Positions 42,704-53,935 of a stretch of DNA of 64,000 bases are shown here, in pieces. Origin of the DNA: Chara braunii (Eukaryota > Streptophyta > Charophyceae > Charales > Characeae); assembly GCA_003427395.1 (NCBI GenBank), contig BFEA01000198.1, positions 1,878,641 to 1,942,640 on the forward strand, given 5' to 3'. The position numbers and the translations under genes were made by a program. The stretch's first letter is position 1. Each line of letters opens with the position of its first letter. A model generated the notes under the pieces. It did not search any database and was not told the origin of the DNA. It worked only from the letters and a program-made list of their open reading frames with translations.

Positions 42704-44778
42704 GTCTCAGGATGGCGGCCAGACGACATCAACAACTTAGATCCATACACTCCCATTAGTTCTTGCCAGTTCTGGCTGGTGAAGCGACTATCTCTATCGC
42801 TAACTATTGACAATGGGATTCCATTCTCACTAACCCAGCAGTCGAAAAACTTATGTATCACTAAATCTGTACGTGCCTCTGACGGCAAGGGAACAAAAAC
42901 TGCATATTTGCTAAAACGGTCAACTGTGACCATGACTTGGCACTTACCATGCCTACTCTTGACTTGGGTGTCCATAAAGTCGATGGACACTGAGTCTCCC
43001 GGCTGGTCTGGAATGGGCAAGGGTCTGAGAAGACCTAGCAGGGCGCGCGTCCTGGTCTTATTACGTTGGCAAACTTTACAACTGCGGACATACTCTACGC
43101 AGTCATTCTTCATCCCTGACCACGTGTATGCGCGCATCAGATTGGCTAAAGTCTTTTGCCAACCAAAATGACCCTCTGTGTCATGGCATTCTCCCAAGAT
43201 CAGACTATGGACCTCTTCACTATTGGGGATGCACAGGCGGTCAAATACATTAGTCTTCTCAAAGAGCAACCTTTCAGTAGTGCGGTAGTTCGGCTCAGTC
43301 TCTGGGGCCTCCTTGACCCTCTTGAGGAGGTCATTATAGATAGGATCCTGCGCATAGGCTTCTCTAATCTTCTGGTGCAGGTCCCTCCCTATGTCTAGGT
43401 AATGCACTATTGCCCCAAAGTAATCAACTCTCATACTCAGAGCATCCGCAACTACGTTATACTTTCCCTTGACTGGCTTGAGCTCAAAGTCATACTGATC
43501 TATCTCTGCGGCCCACCTAGTAAGCTTAGGTCTCATCTTGGCCTGCGTCTTTAACCATCTCAATATCTCACGGTCGGAATAGACTTTGAAATGCCTCCCA
43601 AGCAAGTAGTGTTTCCAATGTTCTAAGGCTTGCCTGAGAGCGTAGAGTTCCCTCTCATAGGTAGATGTCGCGACCTTTTCTGAAGGCATTCTGGCGGACA
43701 TGAATTCTACGGGTCTATACCCATTGCCATCGTCTTGCTGCAACACAACACCTATGCCGTACTGACTAGCGTCCGTAGTGACGACAAAGGGCAACTTCCT
43801 ATAATAGTTTGCTAGGCCTAAGAACGACCGCAACTCTGTCAACGTACGCGGTGTCGGCCAATCTCTAATCGCTGCAATCTTGCTGTCTTTGGGCTTGATG
43901 CCGTCTCCGTCTAAGACATGGCCTAAATACAAAACTTGGGTCTTTGCCCAATCGCACTTCTTTGCATTGATCTTGAAGTTAGCTTCTCTTAGCTTCTCCA
44001 AGACCTGCCTGAGATGACCCTGATGCTTTTCGAGGGTCTTACTAAACACTAGAATGTCATCTAGGTAAACTACAACAAATATGTCTAACCATGGCCTAAA
44101 CAAGTCATTCATACACCGCTGAAAGGTTGCTGGCGCATTGGTTAGTCCAAAGGGCATCACAATAAACTCATAGTGCCTGTATCTAGTCCGGAACGCGGTC
44201 TTGTACTGATCATCAGGGTGAACCTCTATCTGATGATATCCGGACTTCAAATCTATCTTAGAGAAATACTTGCACCCCTGCACTCTATCTAGGAGATCAT
44301 CTATCCTAGGCAGTGGCTCAGCATTCTTCACTGTAATAGCATTCAGATCCCTATAGTCTATACACATCCTTAGCTCTCCCTCCTTCTTGGGGACAAAGAG
44401 AACAGGTGCTCCAAGAGGAGATGAACTGGGCCTAATCTAACCCTTTTCAAGGAGCTCGTCCAATTGCTTGCGAAGCTTCTCTAACTCCCGCGGGGACATC
44501 CTATACACAACGCCCTCAGGAGTTCTACTGTTAGACTCTATCTCAATACGGTGCTGGATGGGCCGCGACATTGTCCCTGTTGGCGGCTCAACTAGGTCCT
44601 TAAACTCTTCCAGCAACTTGGCAATAGCAAGGTCTATAGGCTTTTCTTCCTTAGGCTCAGTGACTGGCCTAACATAGGCTACAAAGACCTGTTCTTCTAG
44701 CTGCTCACTTTCCACTAATCGTGCAAATGCAGGAGCACTAAGGCAGCAATGTGCCAAGGAGTCATCTACTCCTGACAC
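42646..44778 (-). pseudogene. Ty3 reverse transcriptase, RNase H and integrase core
   Basis: Contains RMCIDYRDLNAITVKN, IDLKSGYHQI, MPFGLTNAPATFQ, the catalytic VVYLDDILVFS and FLGLANYYRK, then directly LPFVVTTDASQYGIG. Roughly 50-60 residues normally between YYRK and RNase H are missing. RNase H shows TTDAS, YERELYAL, SDRE and VADALS. Integrase has the H-H-C-C finger (ECHDTEGHFG, CKVCQRNK), SIDFMD and VSDRDSRF; the third acidic region is lost at the frameshift near 42705. A TAG at 44437-44439 splits the frame before GAPVLFVPKKEG. Confidence 0.9.
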
Positions 44779-44808
44779 ATGGTACAGACACGCAGTCTTG
44801 ACATCACC

Positions 44809-45406
44809 TTACGGGCTAGGGAGCCTACACTCATGCTCCCTCAAGTGGAGTGTGGCCGCGACTGCCTCTCCCCGGTCCATACCCAGGACTATATCGAACA
44901 GGAGGCTATCCTCTACGAGGAAAGTCAGGGAATGGAGGACTTTCTCTACTTTCCCCTCCTTCTCTAGGCGGAAATACGTATGGACTCCCTCTACGTAGTC
45001 TTCTACTCGCATCGTGCGATTATCCGCAAGGATACTGACTACAGGGTCTGCTAACTTTTGGACTTTTAACTGCAACTTCAGCTTTTGTAGCGCCTTCATA
45101 CTAATATAACTACGAGTGGCTCCACTATCCACTAAGGCGCCAACTCTACCTCTAAAAATCTCTGTATCTACCAATATAAGTTGCCCTTTATTCTCCTTTT
45201 TCATCTTGGCCTAGGCGGGCATCCTCTCCTTCAATTCTTCGTCCACGCCTGTGAGGGAGGTGTCTAGAGAGACCCTAACACAAGCAGTCTCTGGGCAGCT
45301 ATCTAGACACCGGCCTGCAACCTCTACCATAGGTACATGTGGTGTGGGAGTCTCCTGCCGGCTAGCGCTATTTTCCCCACATGGCCTGATGGTAGGGGCA
45401 GTTGCT
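44809..45406 (-). pseudogene. Ty3 protease region
   Basis: ALVDSGATRSYISMK carries the aspartic protease D-S/T-G triad. A TAG at 45211-45213 interrupts an otherwise open frame that extends back to the gag end (VATAPTIRPCGENS upstream) in a frame offset by one from gag. A TAA at 44809-44811 separates it from the following ORF piece. Pol would therefore be reached from gag by a frameshift, as in many Ty3 elements. Confidence 0.8.
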
Positions 45407-45410
45407 ACCC

Positions 45411-47450
45411 CTACCGGCGGCTGCCTTTTGGCCCTTGAGCAGCCATTCGGGTCTCCCGATACTTAGGACAGTATTTGATGATATAGCCCGGGTCAACGCA
45501 GAAAATGCACTGACCCCGGTCCAATCGCTGTTGCCATAAACTCTGGTCCAGACCCAAAGTTTCCCAAGGCCTACCCTGGGGTAGCCCTGGGTGCCATCCG
45601 CCTACCCTATAGGGAGACCTGTTCCTAGGACGGTTTTGCGGGGGACCTTGACCCCTTTCTCTCGCTTGGTGGTTTCCTCCTTTGCCGCCAACCCCCCGAT
45701 CGCCCTGAAACCGGCCCCCTGAGGCCCGACCCCCTTGGCCCTGGCCTCGTCCTCCTCCTTGCGGCCTCCCTCCAGCCGCGACAACAGCGTAAGTTCTCCC
45801 CTGACCCACACCGCTGTCCTCCTCCTCTAACCCCCACTCAATCTGGTCGTAGGGGATCTCATCCACACTACCCTCATCTAAAGTTAGGACAAGACTATNC
45901 TTAGTCTTCACTTGCCCNGAGATAGTGCGGCCCTTCCATTGCTTTCCCTTATCTAAGTCCTTGTGCCAGAATGTAGAAACTGACACCGACTTTGCTTCNA
46001 AGGCCACCACTTCACGGCTAAGNGAATCGTACGTGGTGGCAGGATCTTCGCTCTTGGCGAAGAAATGCCCACGGAAGGCTTCGGGCATCGCCCGATAGAA
46101 GAGGGCGACCAACTGGGTGTCTGTGACCCCGTGGTCAGGTACCGCCACTAACTCGTCCATGGTACTCTTAAGTGCCCTGGCGCTCTTCCACTTACGAGCG
46201 TGGATTGTCTGGAGCTTATCTGAGGCTTTGACACTCCGAGCGACGTCTGCAAACCGCCCGCGCAGCAATTTCAGAAAATCAACGAGGGGGGTGAATGACG
46301 AGTATGCAACTGCATCATCATTGCAGTTGGCAGCACGAACTAGGAACCTTGCGAAGCTGGCGGCCTCATCTCTAAGCGTGTGGATCGCAATTAGAACATG
46401 CTGATCCGGGGAGACCTGTTGCAAATGCGCATAGGTCTTGACATTGGCCTTCCAATTGTCAAAGTTTTCTTCCCGTTTTCCTCTGTAGGAATCAGGGAAT
46501 TTGACTTTGACCGGCTCCCGGCGAGAACGTGCTTCCTCCTCCTTGGGAGCTGCCGCCTTGACGCCATCAATGGCGCTAGCACAAAACCGCTCGGTCTTGT
46601 CGAGGCGGTGGCCCACCTCGGCTCCTACAACTCCCACCAACTCACGAGCAAAGTCCCGAAATCCCAATCGTATCGAACGCACAGCTATATGCTGACTCCT
46701 ACTGAAGTCATACTGCTCTGCCTGAATTCGCGCTAAGCGTGCGACGTTTCGGGCTTTGACCTCCATTTTCTTTGGGAGTTCAGCCTGGGCGACTAATTGC
46801 TCTTCTATCTTTTTTACCTCCTCCAATTCTTCCGCCGCATCTGCTGCCACGTCCACTCTCCTCTTCTTCTCCCTCATCATTGCCAGCTTCCATTCCATCC
46901 TCTTCTCATCTTCCATCGCCTGCGGCTTTATGACATCTTCTTCTGCGTCCCAAGCTCTCATAGCGGCCTCTTGATCATCCTTGGGGATATACATTGCCAC
47001 CTCTTCTTCTTCACCCAGGGATAAGTTGGCGACCCATTCTGAAATCCGTTTTTCCATCTCATCATCTCTGCTGCCACTGTACTGCCCCCTCTTCCTTTGC
47101 AGTGGCGTTTCATCTTCCTCCTCTTCCTCCTCCACCTCTTTCCGCTTCTCCTCTTCTTCTTTCTTTATTCTCTCTTTCTCTCTGGCCATCTCTTCCTCCA
47201 TCTTCTTCAACTTGGCCACCTGCTCCTCCTGTAGGGCCTTCTTCTTGACCTCTTTCTTCTCCTTTCTTTCCCTCAGGACGGCGACCATCTGCTCCTCCTC
47301 CTCCTTCGTGTACGGCTTAGTGGAGGCACCACCCGGGGTATCTACTCTACACGTAAAGGTGTGCCAGAACCCCAGAGGAAAGAGGAGATGCCAGAGGGTC
47401 CCCCAGAGGGAGAACCCAACAAGCAACCCATATATCGGATAGTCATCCAT
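45411..47450 (-). CDS. Ty3 Gag polyprotein
   Basis: A 679-codon open frame. Residues about 7-30 are hydrophobic (YGLLVGFSLWGTLWHLLFPL), unusual for Gag. Residues 50-115 are Lys/Glu-rich and probably coiled coil. A retrotransposon Gag capsid-type domain follows around KFPDSYRGKREENFDNWKAN. An Arg/Gly/Gln-rich stretch precedes CIFCVDPGYIIKYC near residue 648, a zinc-knuckle-like motif with Tyr in place of His. Four single Ns (45899-46023) obscure residues. It ends KGSRR, TAG. Confidence 0.85.
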   Translation of the reverse strand: MDDYPIYGLLVGFSLWGTLWHLLFPLGFWHTFTCRVDTPGGASTKPYTKEEEEQMVAVLRERKEKKEVKKKALQEEQVAKLKKMEEEMAREKERIKKEEEEKRKEVEEEEEEDETPLQRKRGQYSGSRDDEMEKRISEWVANLSLGEEEEVAMYIPKDDQEAAMRAWDAEEDVIKPQAMEDEKRMEWKLAMMREKKRRVDVAADAAEELEEVKKIEEQLVAQAELPKKMEVKARNVARLARIQAEQYDFSRSQHIAVRSIRLGFRDFARELVGVVGAEVGHRLDKTERFCASAIDGVKAAAPKEEEARSRREPVKVKFPDSYRGKREENFDNWKANVKTYAHLQQVSPDQHVLIAIHTLRDEAASFARFLVRAANCNDDAVAYSSFTPLVDFLKLLRGRFADVARSVKASDKLQTIHARKWKSARALKSTMDELVAVPDHGVTDTQLVALFYRAMPEAFRGHFFAKSEDPATTYDXLSREVVAXEAKSVSVSTFWHKDLDKGKQWKGRTIXGQVKTKXSLVLTLDEGSVDEIPYDQIEWGLEEEDSGVGQGRTYAVVAAGGRPQGGGRGQGQGGRASGGRFQGDRGVGGKGGNHQARERGQGPPQNRPRNRSPYRVGGWHPGLPQGRPWETLGLDQSLWQQRLDRGQCIFCVDPGYIIKYCPKYRETRMAAQGPKGSRR

Positions 47451-47639
47451 CGTGGTGTCAGGTGCACGACAAGAGTCCCACTCCTCACCACTTAGACCTA
47501 CCCAGACATTGACCCACCGACTGACTCTCTAAGGTCACTACTCAAAACTACTCTTAAGGCTGTCACTACTGAACCATCAGCTGATCTGGAGGCATTTAAG
47601 GAGATCCCCCAAACTCCGCAAGAATTCTTTAACGTCGCA

Positions 47640-47990
47640 GTCATGACGACGTGATCAGCGTGGTTCTGCCTGTGCTTTAAACCCACAACTCAGCCTTTCC
47701 GGCCTACTGTGCCACACCGAGCAGCCCGCCGGTTTGTACCGGTCCTTGGAGGGGTTCGTGTCCCCCGAGACATTCGAGTCGTCAGACACAGATCATCATC
47801 CTTACTAGGTCCGGTAGCGGGGTGGTTCAAACAGGCCCTCAACACTTAAAGATTGACTGGTGTATCAGTCCCAGTTGCCGTTCAAGCCCACTGTGCCCTA
47901 CCAACCGTTTCCAGCCGGTCAGCACCGGTCCTTGGGAGGGTTAGGCCCCCCTGGAAAGTTGGATCAGCCACAACCTTAGCTCTCCAAGGT
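47640..47990 (+). repeat. Degenerate duplication upstream of gag
   Basis: ACCGGTCCTTGGAGGGGTTC (about 47738) and ACCGGTCCTTGGGAGGGTTA (about 47925) begin related blocks with CCCCC and CTGTGCC-CAC/ACC motifs around them. No primer-binding site was recognised between here and gag. Confidence 0.45.
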
Positions 47991-48195
47991 CAGACAAGGG
48001 TTTCGTCATCCAACCCTATCCTTCATCCACAGAGTACTAACACCTAGGACATAAGAGACTCAATGCAGAAAGAAGAGACAAACAGACTCAGACTCAGCAA
48101 GTACCGTAGGGTGAGTGCACATCCACAGGGTAAGGGGATAGGCTGAGGGCTCAGCAAGGTATTACCAACTCCAGCTTAGACAGGATCTTGGTCAG

Positions 48196-48350
48196 CAGCT
48201 CCGGTCAACGCCTTGGTCAACGCTGAGTCAGCGCGGACAACCCTCGGTCAACACTCGGTCAACCCCCTTGGTCAACGCCTGGTCGACCCTCTGGTCAACC
48301 CCAAGTTAACCCTCTGGTCAACCCTCTGGTCAACGCCCGGTCAACCCTTC
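48196..48350 (+). repeat. Minisatellite of CTCTGGTCAACC-type units
   Basis: About a dozen GGTCAA or close variants spaced 10-16 bp. Read on the minus strand they are TTGACC, the core of the plant W-box bound by WRKY factors. Regulatory relevance is unknown because no gene is close. Confidence 0.8.
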
Positions 48351-48624
48351 ACCTCGGCTATGGCTGCCGGCACGTTCACCTTCGTCACCCTCGTCACTTC
48401 CTTCCCCTTCCTTCACCTTCTTCTTCCTCACTGTCTTTCTTCTTCTATCTTTTTTTTTTTTTTTTTTTTTTTTGTCACCCTTGGCTATGTTTGTCTTCTT
48501 CTTTGATATACTCCTTCCACACTTCTCTCTCTCTCCTCACTCTCTCCTTCTCTGTCCTCCCTCTCTCTCTCCTTCGGTGCCCTATGTTGATGCTCCGCAG
48601 CTATCGCCGCTGTCTTCCTTCTCC

Positions 48625-48680
48625 ACCGGACTACGTTGTCGGACCAAATACCCTTACAAGGGTATTTGGCCATGCTTTTG
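48625..48680 (+). repeat. Palindromic LTR-start-like motif
   Basis: TGTCGGACCAAATACCCT followed by the arms AAATACCCTT and AAGGGTATTT. It resembles 30765 and may mark an LTR start. A poly-T run lies at 48450-48472. Confidence 0.5.
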
Positions 48681-49109
48681 CATTCGACACGATGACGACG
48701 TCGGCTACCATGATGGAGCCAGTCAGGAATGGAAAGGGTGTGCACTATTTGGCGTGACACTGGAAATGAATTCCTCGGCCAATAAGGCCGGGGCGAATCG
48801 GCGAGAAAATTTCGAGAGTATGAGCACGCGTTATTATGACGCGCGCTGTGACGGTTAGGATCAGTAGTAAGACCCCTCGACAGAAGAGGTTAAGGGGTTA
48901 GTTGAGTTAATGAAGTGTCCGGTAGGTCTACGACACGCACTGAGACTTGGTCTAGTGCCTGTCTATCTTCCGGTACCAGGTGTTCTAAAAATTTCGATCT
49001 TTGTCTTCCCCTACTCGGCCTCCGAGTCAAGTACCGCCGTGTCTACCTCGATATGGTGAGATACCGACCCAACCGCTACTTGAATGTTGTCCGTCGCACT
49101 TAAGGTGTA

Positions 49110-49260
49110 GCGGACCTTTTTCTCGCCGCTTGGGTGTTTTAAGCCGCAACCTTTGAATGTAGCGGCCATAGCTAGGCACCGACCTGCTCGCCGCTAGAAA
49201 GTTTCCCCGCCGCAACCCTCGAAAGGACGCGGCCACAACTAAGTACCGGCCTTCAGGCCT
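49110..49260 (+). repeat. Degenerate 70-bp tandem duplication
   Basis: CTCGCCGCT, then GCCGCAACC, CGGCCA and AAGTACCG/AGGCACCG occur in order twice (from about 49122 and 49189). No gene. Confidence 0.55.
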
Positions 49261-49429
49261 AACGGTCCACCAAGTGTCCTTGGGGGCGCGCACACACTCA
49301 AGCCGGCGAGCACACAGGCAGACGCGCGGACCAACAAGCGTGCACGCACGCACAGGCTAAAACGGGCTCAGGCCGCTGGTTGGACTGAGCCCCGTTACTA
49401 TATACATAGTAAAGCTGCTCCCCTTCTAC

Positions 49430-49625
49430 CCGAAGTGGGAGCTAGCTCCGTAGGTTCAAGTGCAAGCTATCATGCGACAGACTCAAGGATCGAATTTGCC
49501 CGACCCCTGAGCTAGCTCCTTTTGGCAAGGAGCTTAGTCACTCTTTACCCTGCATTGAGAAGCCTGGGACGCGAACCCGCGACCTACGGATTAGGAAGTA
49601 GTTGTTGTTAGTAGGTTAGTTGGAT
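49430..49625 (-). repeat. SINE-like repeat with B box
   Basis: Minus strand GGTCGCGGGTTCGCGTCCC (about 49568-49586) is a strong B-box-like motif. An 8-bp hairpin AGCTCCTT/AAGGAGCT lies at about 49513-49533 and GAGCTAGCTC is palindromic. Not convincing as a functional tRNA. Confidence 0.45.
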
Positions 49626-49924
49626 CTGAACCTCTGCTGTAACGTGGCCCGCCACTTGGCAGGCTAAGAATGTTAGTAGTTAGATTCTGTGTTTTTCTTT
49701 TATTTTTTTAGTTATAGTTAAATTCTTATTTTTATTTACTTTCATTTATTTATTTATTTATTTTTGTTTGGGTTGTCTTTTCTCCATTTCTAGTACCTCA
49801 CGAGATGCATCCGCTTCGATGAATCCGCGGTAAAAACCGTGAGAAGGTTCATTCCCATAGAAGTTGGTGATACGGGGCCTAAAACTTGGCCCGCTCGACA
49901 CTAGCCCGCATGATCTGGAGAATN

Positions 49925-50620
49925 GTGAGATGTAGCAAGAGAGCAGGGGGGCGATTGCGATATGGAGGAAGGAGAGAAAGCGTAGGGAGGAGGTGCGCAA
50001 AACAAGAGAGGAACGCGCAGTAAGAGGCAAAAGGGCAGTAGCACAGGCGGGGAGGTTTGCGCAGGCAAAGCGAAGGGATGGAGATGGCCGCGCGAAGTAA
50101 GGGGAGAGAGAAAGCAGAGCAACAAGGATTGCATGCGAGAGTGCGCACGTGGACAGAGGACGAGGCAGCGCAGGGGAAAAAAAAGAGAAACGCGCAAGGA
50201 GGAAGCTCGCTACCTCGAAGAATAGGCGGAGGGGGACTCTGAACGGAACCAAGAAGGAAGACTGCGCAGAGGAGCGGGCGCGCAGGAAGATAGCGCACGG
50301 GTAGAAGAAAAAAAAAAAGAGCGCGGAGGTAGGAGGAAGACCGCGCATGGGAAAGAAGAAGAAGAAGAAGGAGGAGGAGGAGGAGGAGAGAAGAAGAAGG
50401 AGAAGGAGGAGGAGAGAAGAAGTAGGAGGAGGAAAAGGGAAAGCTTACCTGACCAGACGGACGATGACGGCGGCTCCGACGACAACAATGACGACGACGA
50501 GGAAGCGAGACAAAAGAATGGGTAGGTCTCCTTCCTCGCGACCGATCCCGGTGCTTCCCTCGATAAGATTAGCAAAATAAATAAATGAATAAATAAATAA
50601 ATAAATAAATAAATAATATA
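49925..50620 (+). repeat. Purine-rich tract and (AAAT)n
   Basis: Strong purine bias on the plus strand, nearly pure A/G at about 50346-50450 (GAA and GGA triplets), followed by AATAAATAAAT at 50574-50617. Frames yield Arg/Glu or, antisense, Ser/Pro/Leu low-complexity peptides only. Confidence 0.7.
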
Positions 50621-50624
50621 GAAT

Positions 50625-52430
50625 GAATATATCCCTACAAGATGAGGATATACACTACCACATTTGTGTATGTATGAGTGTGTGAGTGACGCATGTCCCG
50701 TAGGACGATACGCAGGGAGCCGAGGATTCACTATGTGATGAAAACGACTGAAATGGACAATGCGAGGACAGCGTAGCATCAACAAGCAATGTACATTCCG
50801 AATACATACAAGATGGCACAAAACGGTGCAGTGGAAGACTTAGAGAGAAGATCTGATCTGGTCTGGACTGACCCGACATCCATCGCACATCACACAGGGG
50901 AGAGAGGGAGGAGGGACCACAACCATGGAAGAAANNTCCCTTCCTCGCGCACATACAAGGGGAGATACCACGGATGAGAGATGGGGGAGGGACGAGACAG
51001 AGAGGAGGGAGGCAAGGGAGTAGACCAAAATCGCAATAGCGAATAGTCCCTTGCCGAGTGTGCAATCAATGCCTGTCCCANAAATGTCGAATCAGATCCT
51101 GGGCGATGCGCCCAACACGAAATCTGCCTGAATCCCTACTGATAACCTCTCACACTCTCAGATTCGAAGAAGAAAGATGAGAAAGAAGAGGAGGGAAGAG
51201 AAAGAGAGAGAGAGAGAGAGAAAGAGAGAGAGTTCTGCTTCTTCTTCTTCCCCGATTCGGTCTGCCGTATCTGTCTCTTCTTCTTCCCCGTTGAGTCAGG
51301 TCTGTGTACTTCAGTCTTCCGCTGCATTATCATTGTTGTTTCTCTTATGATGATCCTTGGTTCCTGCGTCATGCCTATCTGGTAGAAATAGGCCTGTAAC
51401 ACTGGCTGATAGTTCATGCGTACTGGTCATGGCAGTGCCTCTGCTCTATATGGCTTGTGCATCAATTCATTCACTGCTCGAGTTGTGTATGGCTTGTGCT
51501 GACCTTCAATCACTGCCTGCGCATTGACTTGGAGGCAGCGCTCTACATCAGAGGAGAATGCCAACCGTCCATAGCAGCGCTGAGAGGGAGAGAGAGAGAG
51601 AAAAAAAAAAAAAAAAGGGGGGGACTAAGCCAAGCTGTCCATTATATGACTCTGACAGATGTTGCTTCGTTTGTTCTTTGCCTTTTGCCTTCCTAGAAAT
51701 GTTCTGAGCTTTGCGTCCGGCATTATGGCCCTCGTGTCAATCCTACTCCCGAACAAGTCCCCACCCGAAGAGCAACCGCCAGAGCAGATTGAATGCTGAT
51801 TGTTTCATTCATACAATGCTAAACTTGCTTAACGTCAGTAGCACTCCTATAATCGGAGGCGCTTTTCATCAACTTCCCGGGCCAATCGTCAATGATATCA
51901 TCCGACCCCACCAAACTGAGACTCACCCGCACGCGCTTGCACTTGCACACACAGCGTCCAAACTCAACAACAAAACACAGGGCATACTTGCAAGATCGTG
52001 TGATCACAAACATATCCAGAGAACACAGTAAACAAAGTCTGATTGTGAATCTACGGTGGTTCTCGGGTACACGTGGCATACTGTGTGTTGGGATCGAGGT
52101 TGTGAGTGATGCTACAGACGTACGTGGTGCTTGACGCGACGGCATGGTCCGAGATCTGATCAAACTTCGGGAAAGCTGTTGACAACATCATTGGCATTGT
52201 AGTTGTAGGCTAAATAGGATCTGCCACTTGTAGTCTGGGCGTCGAGCGCCAAAATAGGGAGTTCGACATTGGTTTGTGGTTGATGATGGTGGGACTATAT
52301 CAGCATTGTCACTTTTAAGCTCGCACTGCATTCTTATTTGGTGAAACTTGTGTCGCAATTCTGCTTTTGGTTCGAGGTCAAGACTATATAGACTCAAGTG
52401 TATGATGCTTATGGATTGCTGAAGTTCGTT
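50625..52430. other. No gene seen
   Basis: Unassigned sequence with a (GA)n patch at 51200-51232, poly-A at about 51601-51616 and Ns at 50935-50936 and 51081. No domain-bearing frames or repeats recognised. Confidence 0.4.
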
Positions 52431-53935
52431 GTTGCTCGTCCTCCTTGCACAAGACAGTTAGACAGACAAAATACAAACTTGCAACAGACAGACATACATA
52501 CTAAAAGACAGACAGATGGACTGTGACACACGGTCAGACAATGACATACGCAGTCACACACACAGTCATACTGTGACATACTCACAAACACAGCAAAACG
52601 CTCGTTTCACACTAATGGATACATAGTCACATGGTGCATTGCGACGCACATGTATGGTGTGACACACGCACAAAATACCGTGACAGTCACACAGTCACAC
52701 GCACAGGGGTCACAATGACGCACAGATAATGTGACGGTCACAAACAGACAGTGCACTGTGACAACAAACACACGGGCGCTGTGACACACAGATACACAGT
52801 CACGCAGGTACACAAACAGCAACACAGTGAAAACACACAGTGGAACGCAGTGCACAGTGTGAAATGCACAGTGAAACACACAGGTGTAGAGCGACACAGA
52901 GACTGTGATATACACAGTCGCGGTGACACACACACGCAACAGAAATACACAGTCACTCAGTGACACATACACGGTGACACAGTCACAATGTGACATGCAC
53001 GGGGACACACAGTCACAGTGTGACACGCACACGGACACTATGATACACACACACGGATACACGGTGACCCGTACAAAGCGTTACAGTGCACAGAGACATA
53101 GTGTGCGGTGACATTCAACGCACAGTGAAAACACTCAGTGACAACGCAGAGCACTGTCACTTACACATTCACACACTGCGTCCTCCGGGGCCACTGCAGA
53201 CCTCCTTGCACAAGTCACTGTGACAACGCTTCCGCATGGCTCCCGCAAGAATGAATGAATGACTGTGCGCGGCCTCTTGATTTATACTTTGTGACTCGTC
53301 GGTCGGCCCCTTTGTCCCTGCCCCATGGTGCAACCAGTCCCAGGCGGTACTTGCAGGTCTGGGCCGGACTGACTGGACTAGGACTGCTGACTCTGCAAGA
53401 TGGAACGCACACATACCTTGTGACAACACACAGACGGACCTACAGTGAAAACAGGCACGGTGACACATAAATGCGCAGACAACAATGCACNGTGNCACTT
53501 AGAATACACCGTGACACTCATANAGGCATAGTGACGTACCCAGTGNGACACGGATCGTGGCATACACAGCAAGATACAGGCTGTGACATACACAATAACA
53601 AANACCGTNACACACACAACAGACTGTGACATATATGGGGATGCATACACACGGACACGCTGCGACAGTCACACAGTCACAAAGTGACACATACACAAGA
53701 CNNGGTCACGNTGATACGAACGCTGTGACACACATTGTGACACACACACCACAGACATGCAATCACATAGTGACATATACACAAGTGATACACAGGCGTA
53801 CGGCAAAACACGTACAGTCANGCAGTGACAGTCACACGGTAAGACATACACGGTGACAGTCACCCAGTACCATGCATAGTGACNTACGAACGCACGNACA
53901 CCGTGTCACATNTACCGTGACACANACACACTCAN
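52430..53935 (+). repeat. Diverged minisatellite of CACAGTGACA-type units around an LTR-like core
   Basis: Irregular repeats of GTGACAC, CACAGTCAC and ACACACAG fill 52440-53160 and 53400-53935. Many single Ns in the second half suggest assembly difficulty. The middle (53190-53402) is the segment shared with 41.3 kb, and CCTCCTTGCACAAG also occurs at about 52439. Confidence 0.8.
53190..53402 (-). promoter_or_regulatory. LTR-promoter-like segment shared with 41.3 kb
   Basis: Contains GCAGACCTCCTTGCACAAG (53197), CTTCCGCATGGCT, GAATGAATGA and, on the minus strand, TATAAATCAAGAGG (TATA at 53280-53286). It is in the same orientation as the Ty3 candidate LTR, so this may be a solo LTR fragment. 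Confidence 0.45.

Larger units (their letters stand above)
41936..47450 (-). mobile_element. Ty3/Gypsy retrotransposon with chromodomain, inactivated
   Basis: Order on the minus strand: gag (45411-47450), protease, reverse transcriptase, RNase H, integrase, chromodomain (to 41936). Integrase after RNase H defines Ty3/Gypsy, and the C-terminal chromodomain points to the chromovirus branch. Stops at 45211, 44809, 44437 and 42095, a deletion after the reverse transcriptase and a frameshift in integrase make it defective. Ns in gag add uncertainty. Confidence 0.92.

Noticed and set aside
42533-43398. Plus-strand frames opposite the Ty3 integrase
   Set aside because: Antisense shadows of the well-supported minus-strand pol.
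46117-47442. Ser/Phe-rich plus-strand frames opposite gag
   Set aside because: Antisense of the Lys/Glu-rich Gag coiled coil.
52430-53935. Telomeric or centromeric satellite
   Set aside because: Units are irregular with no fixed long period or telomere motif, and an LTR-like segment sits in the middle.
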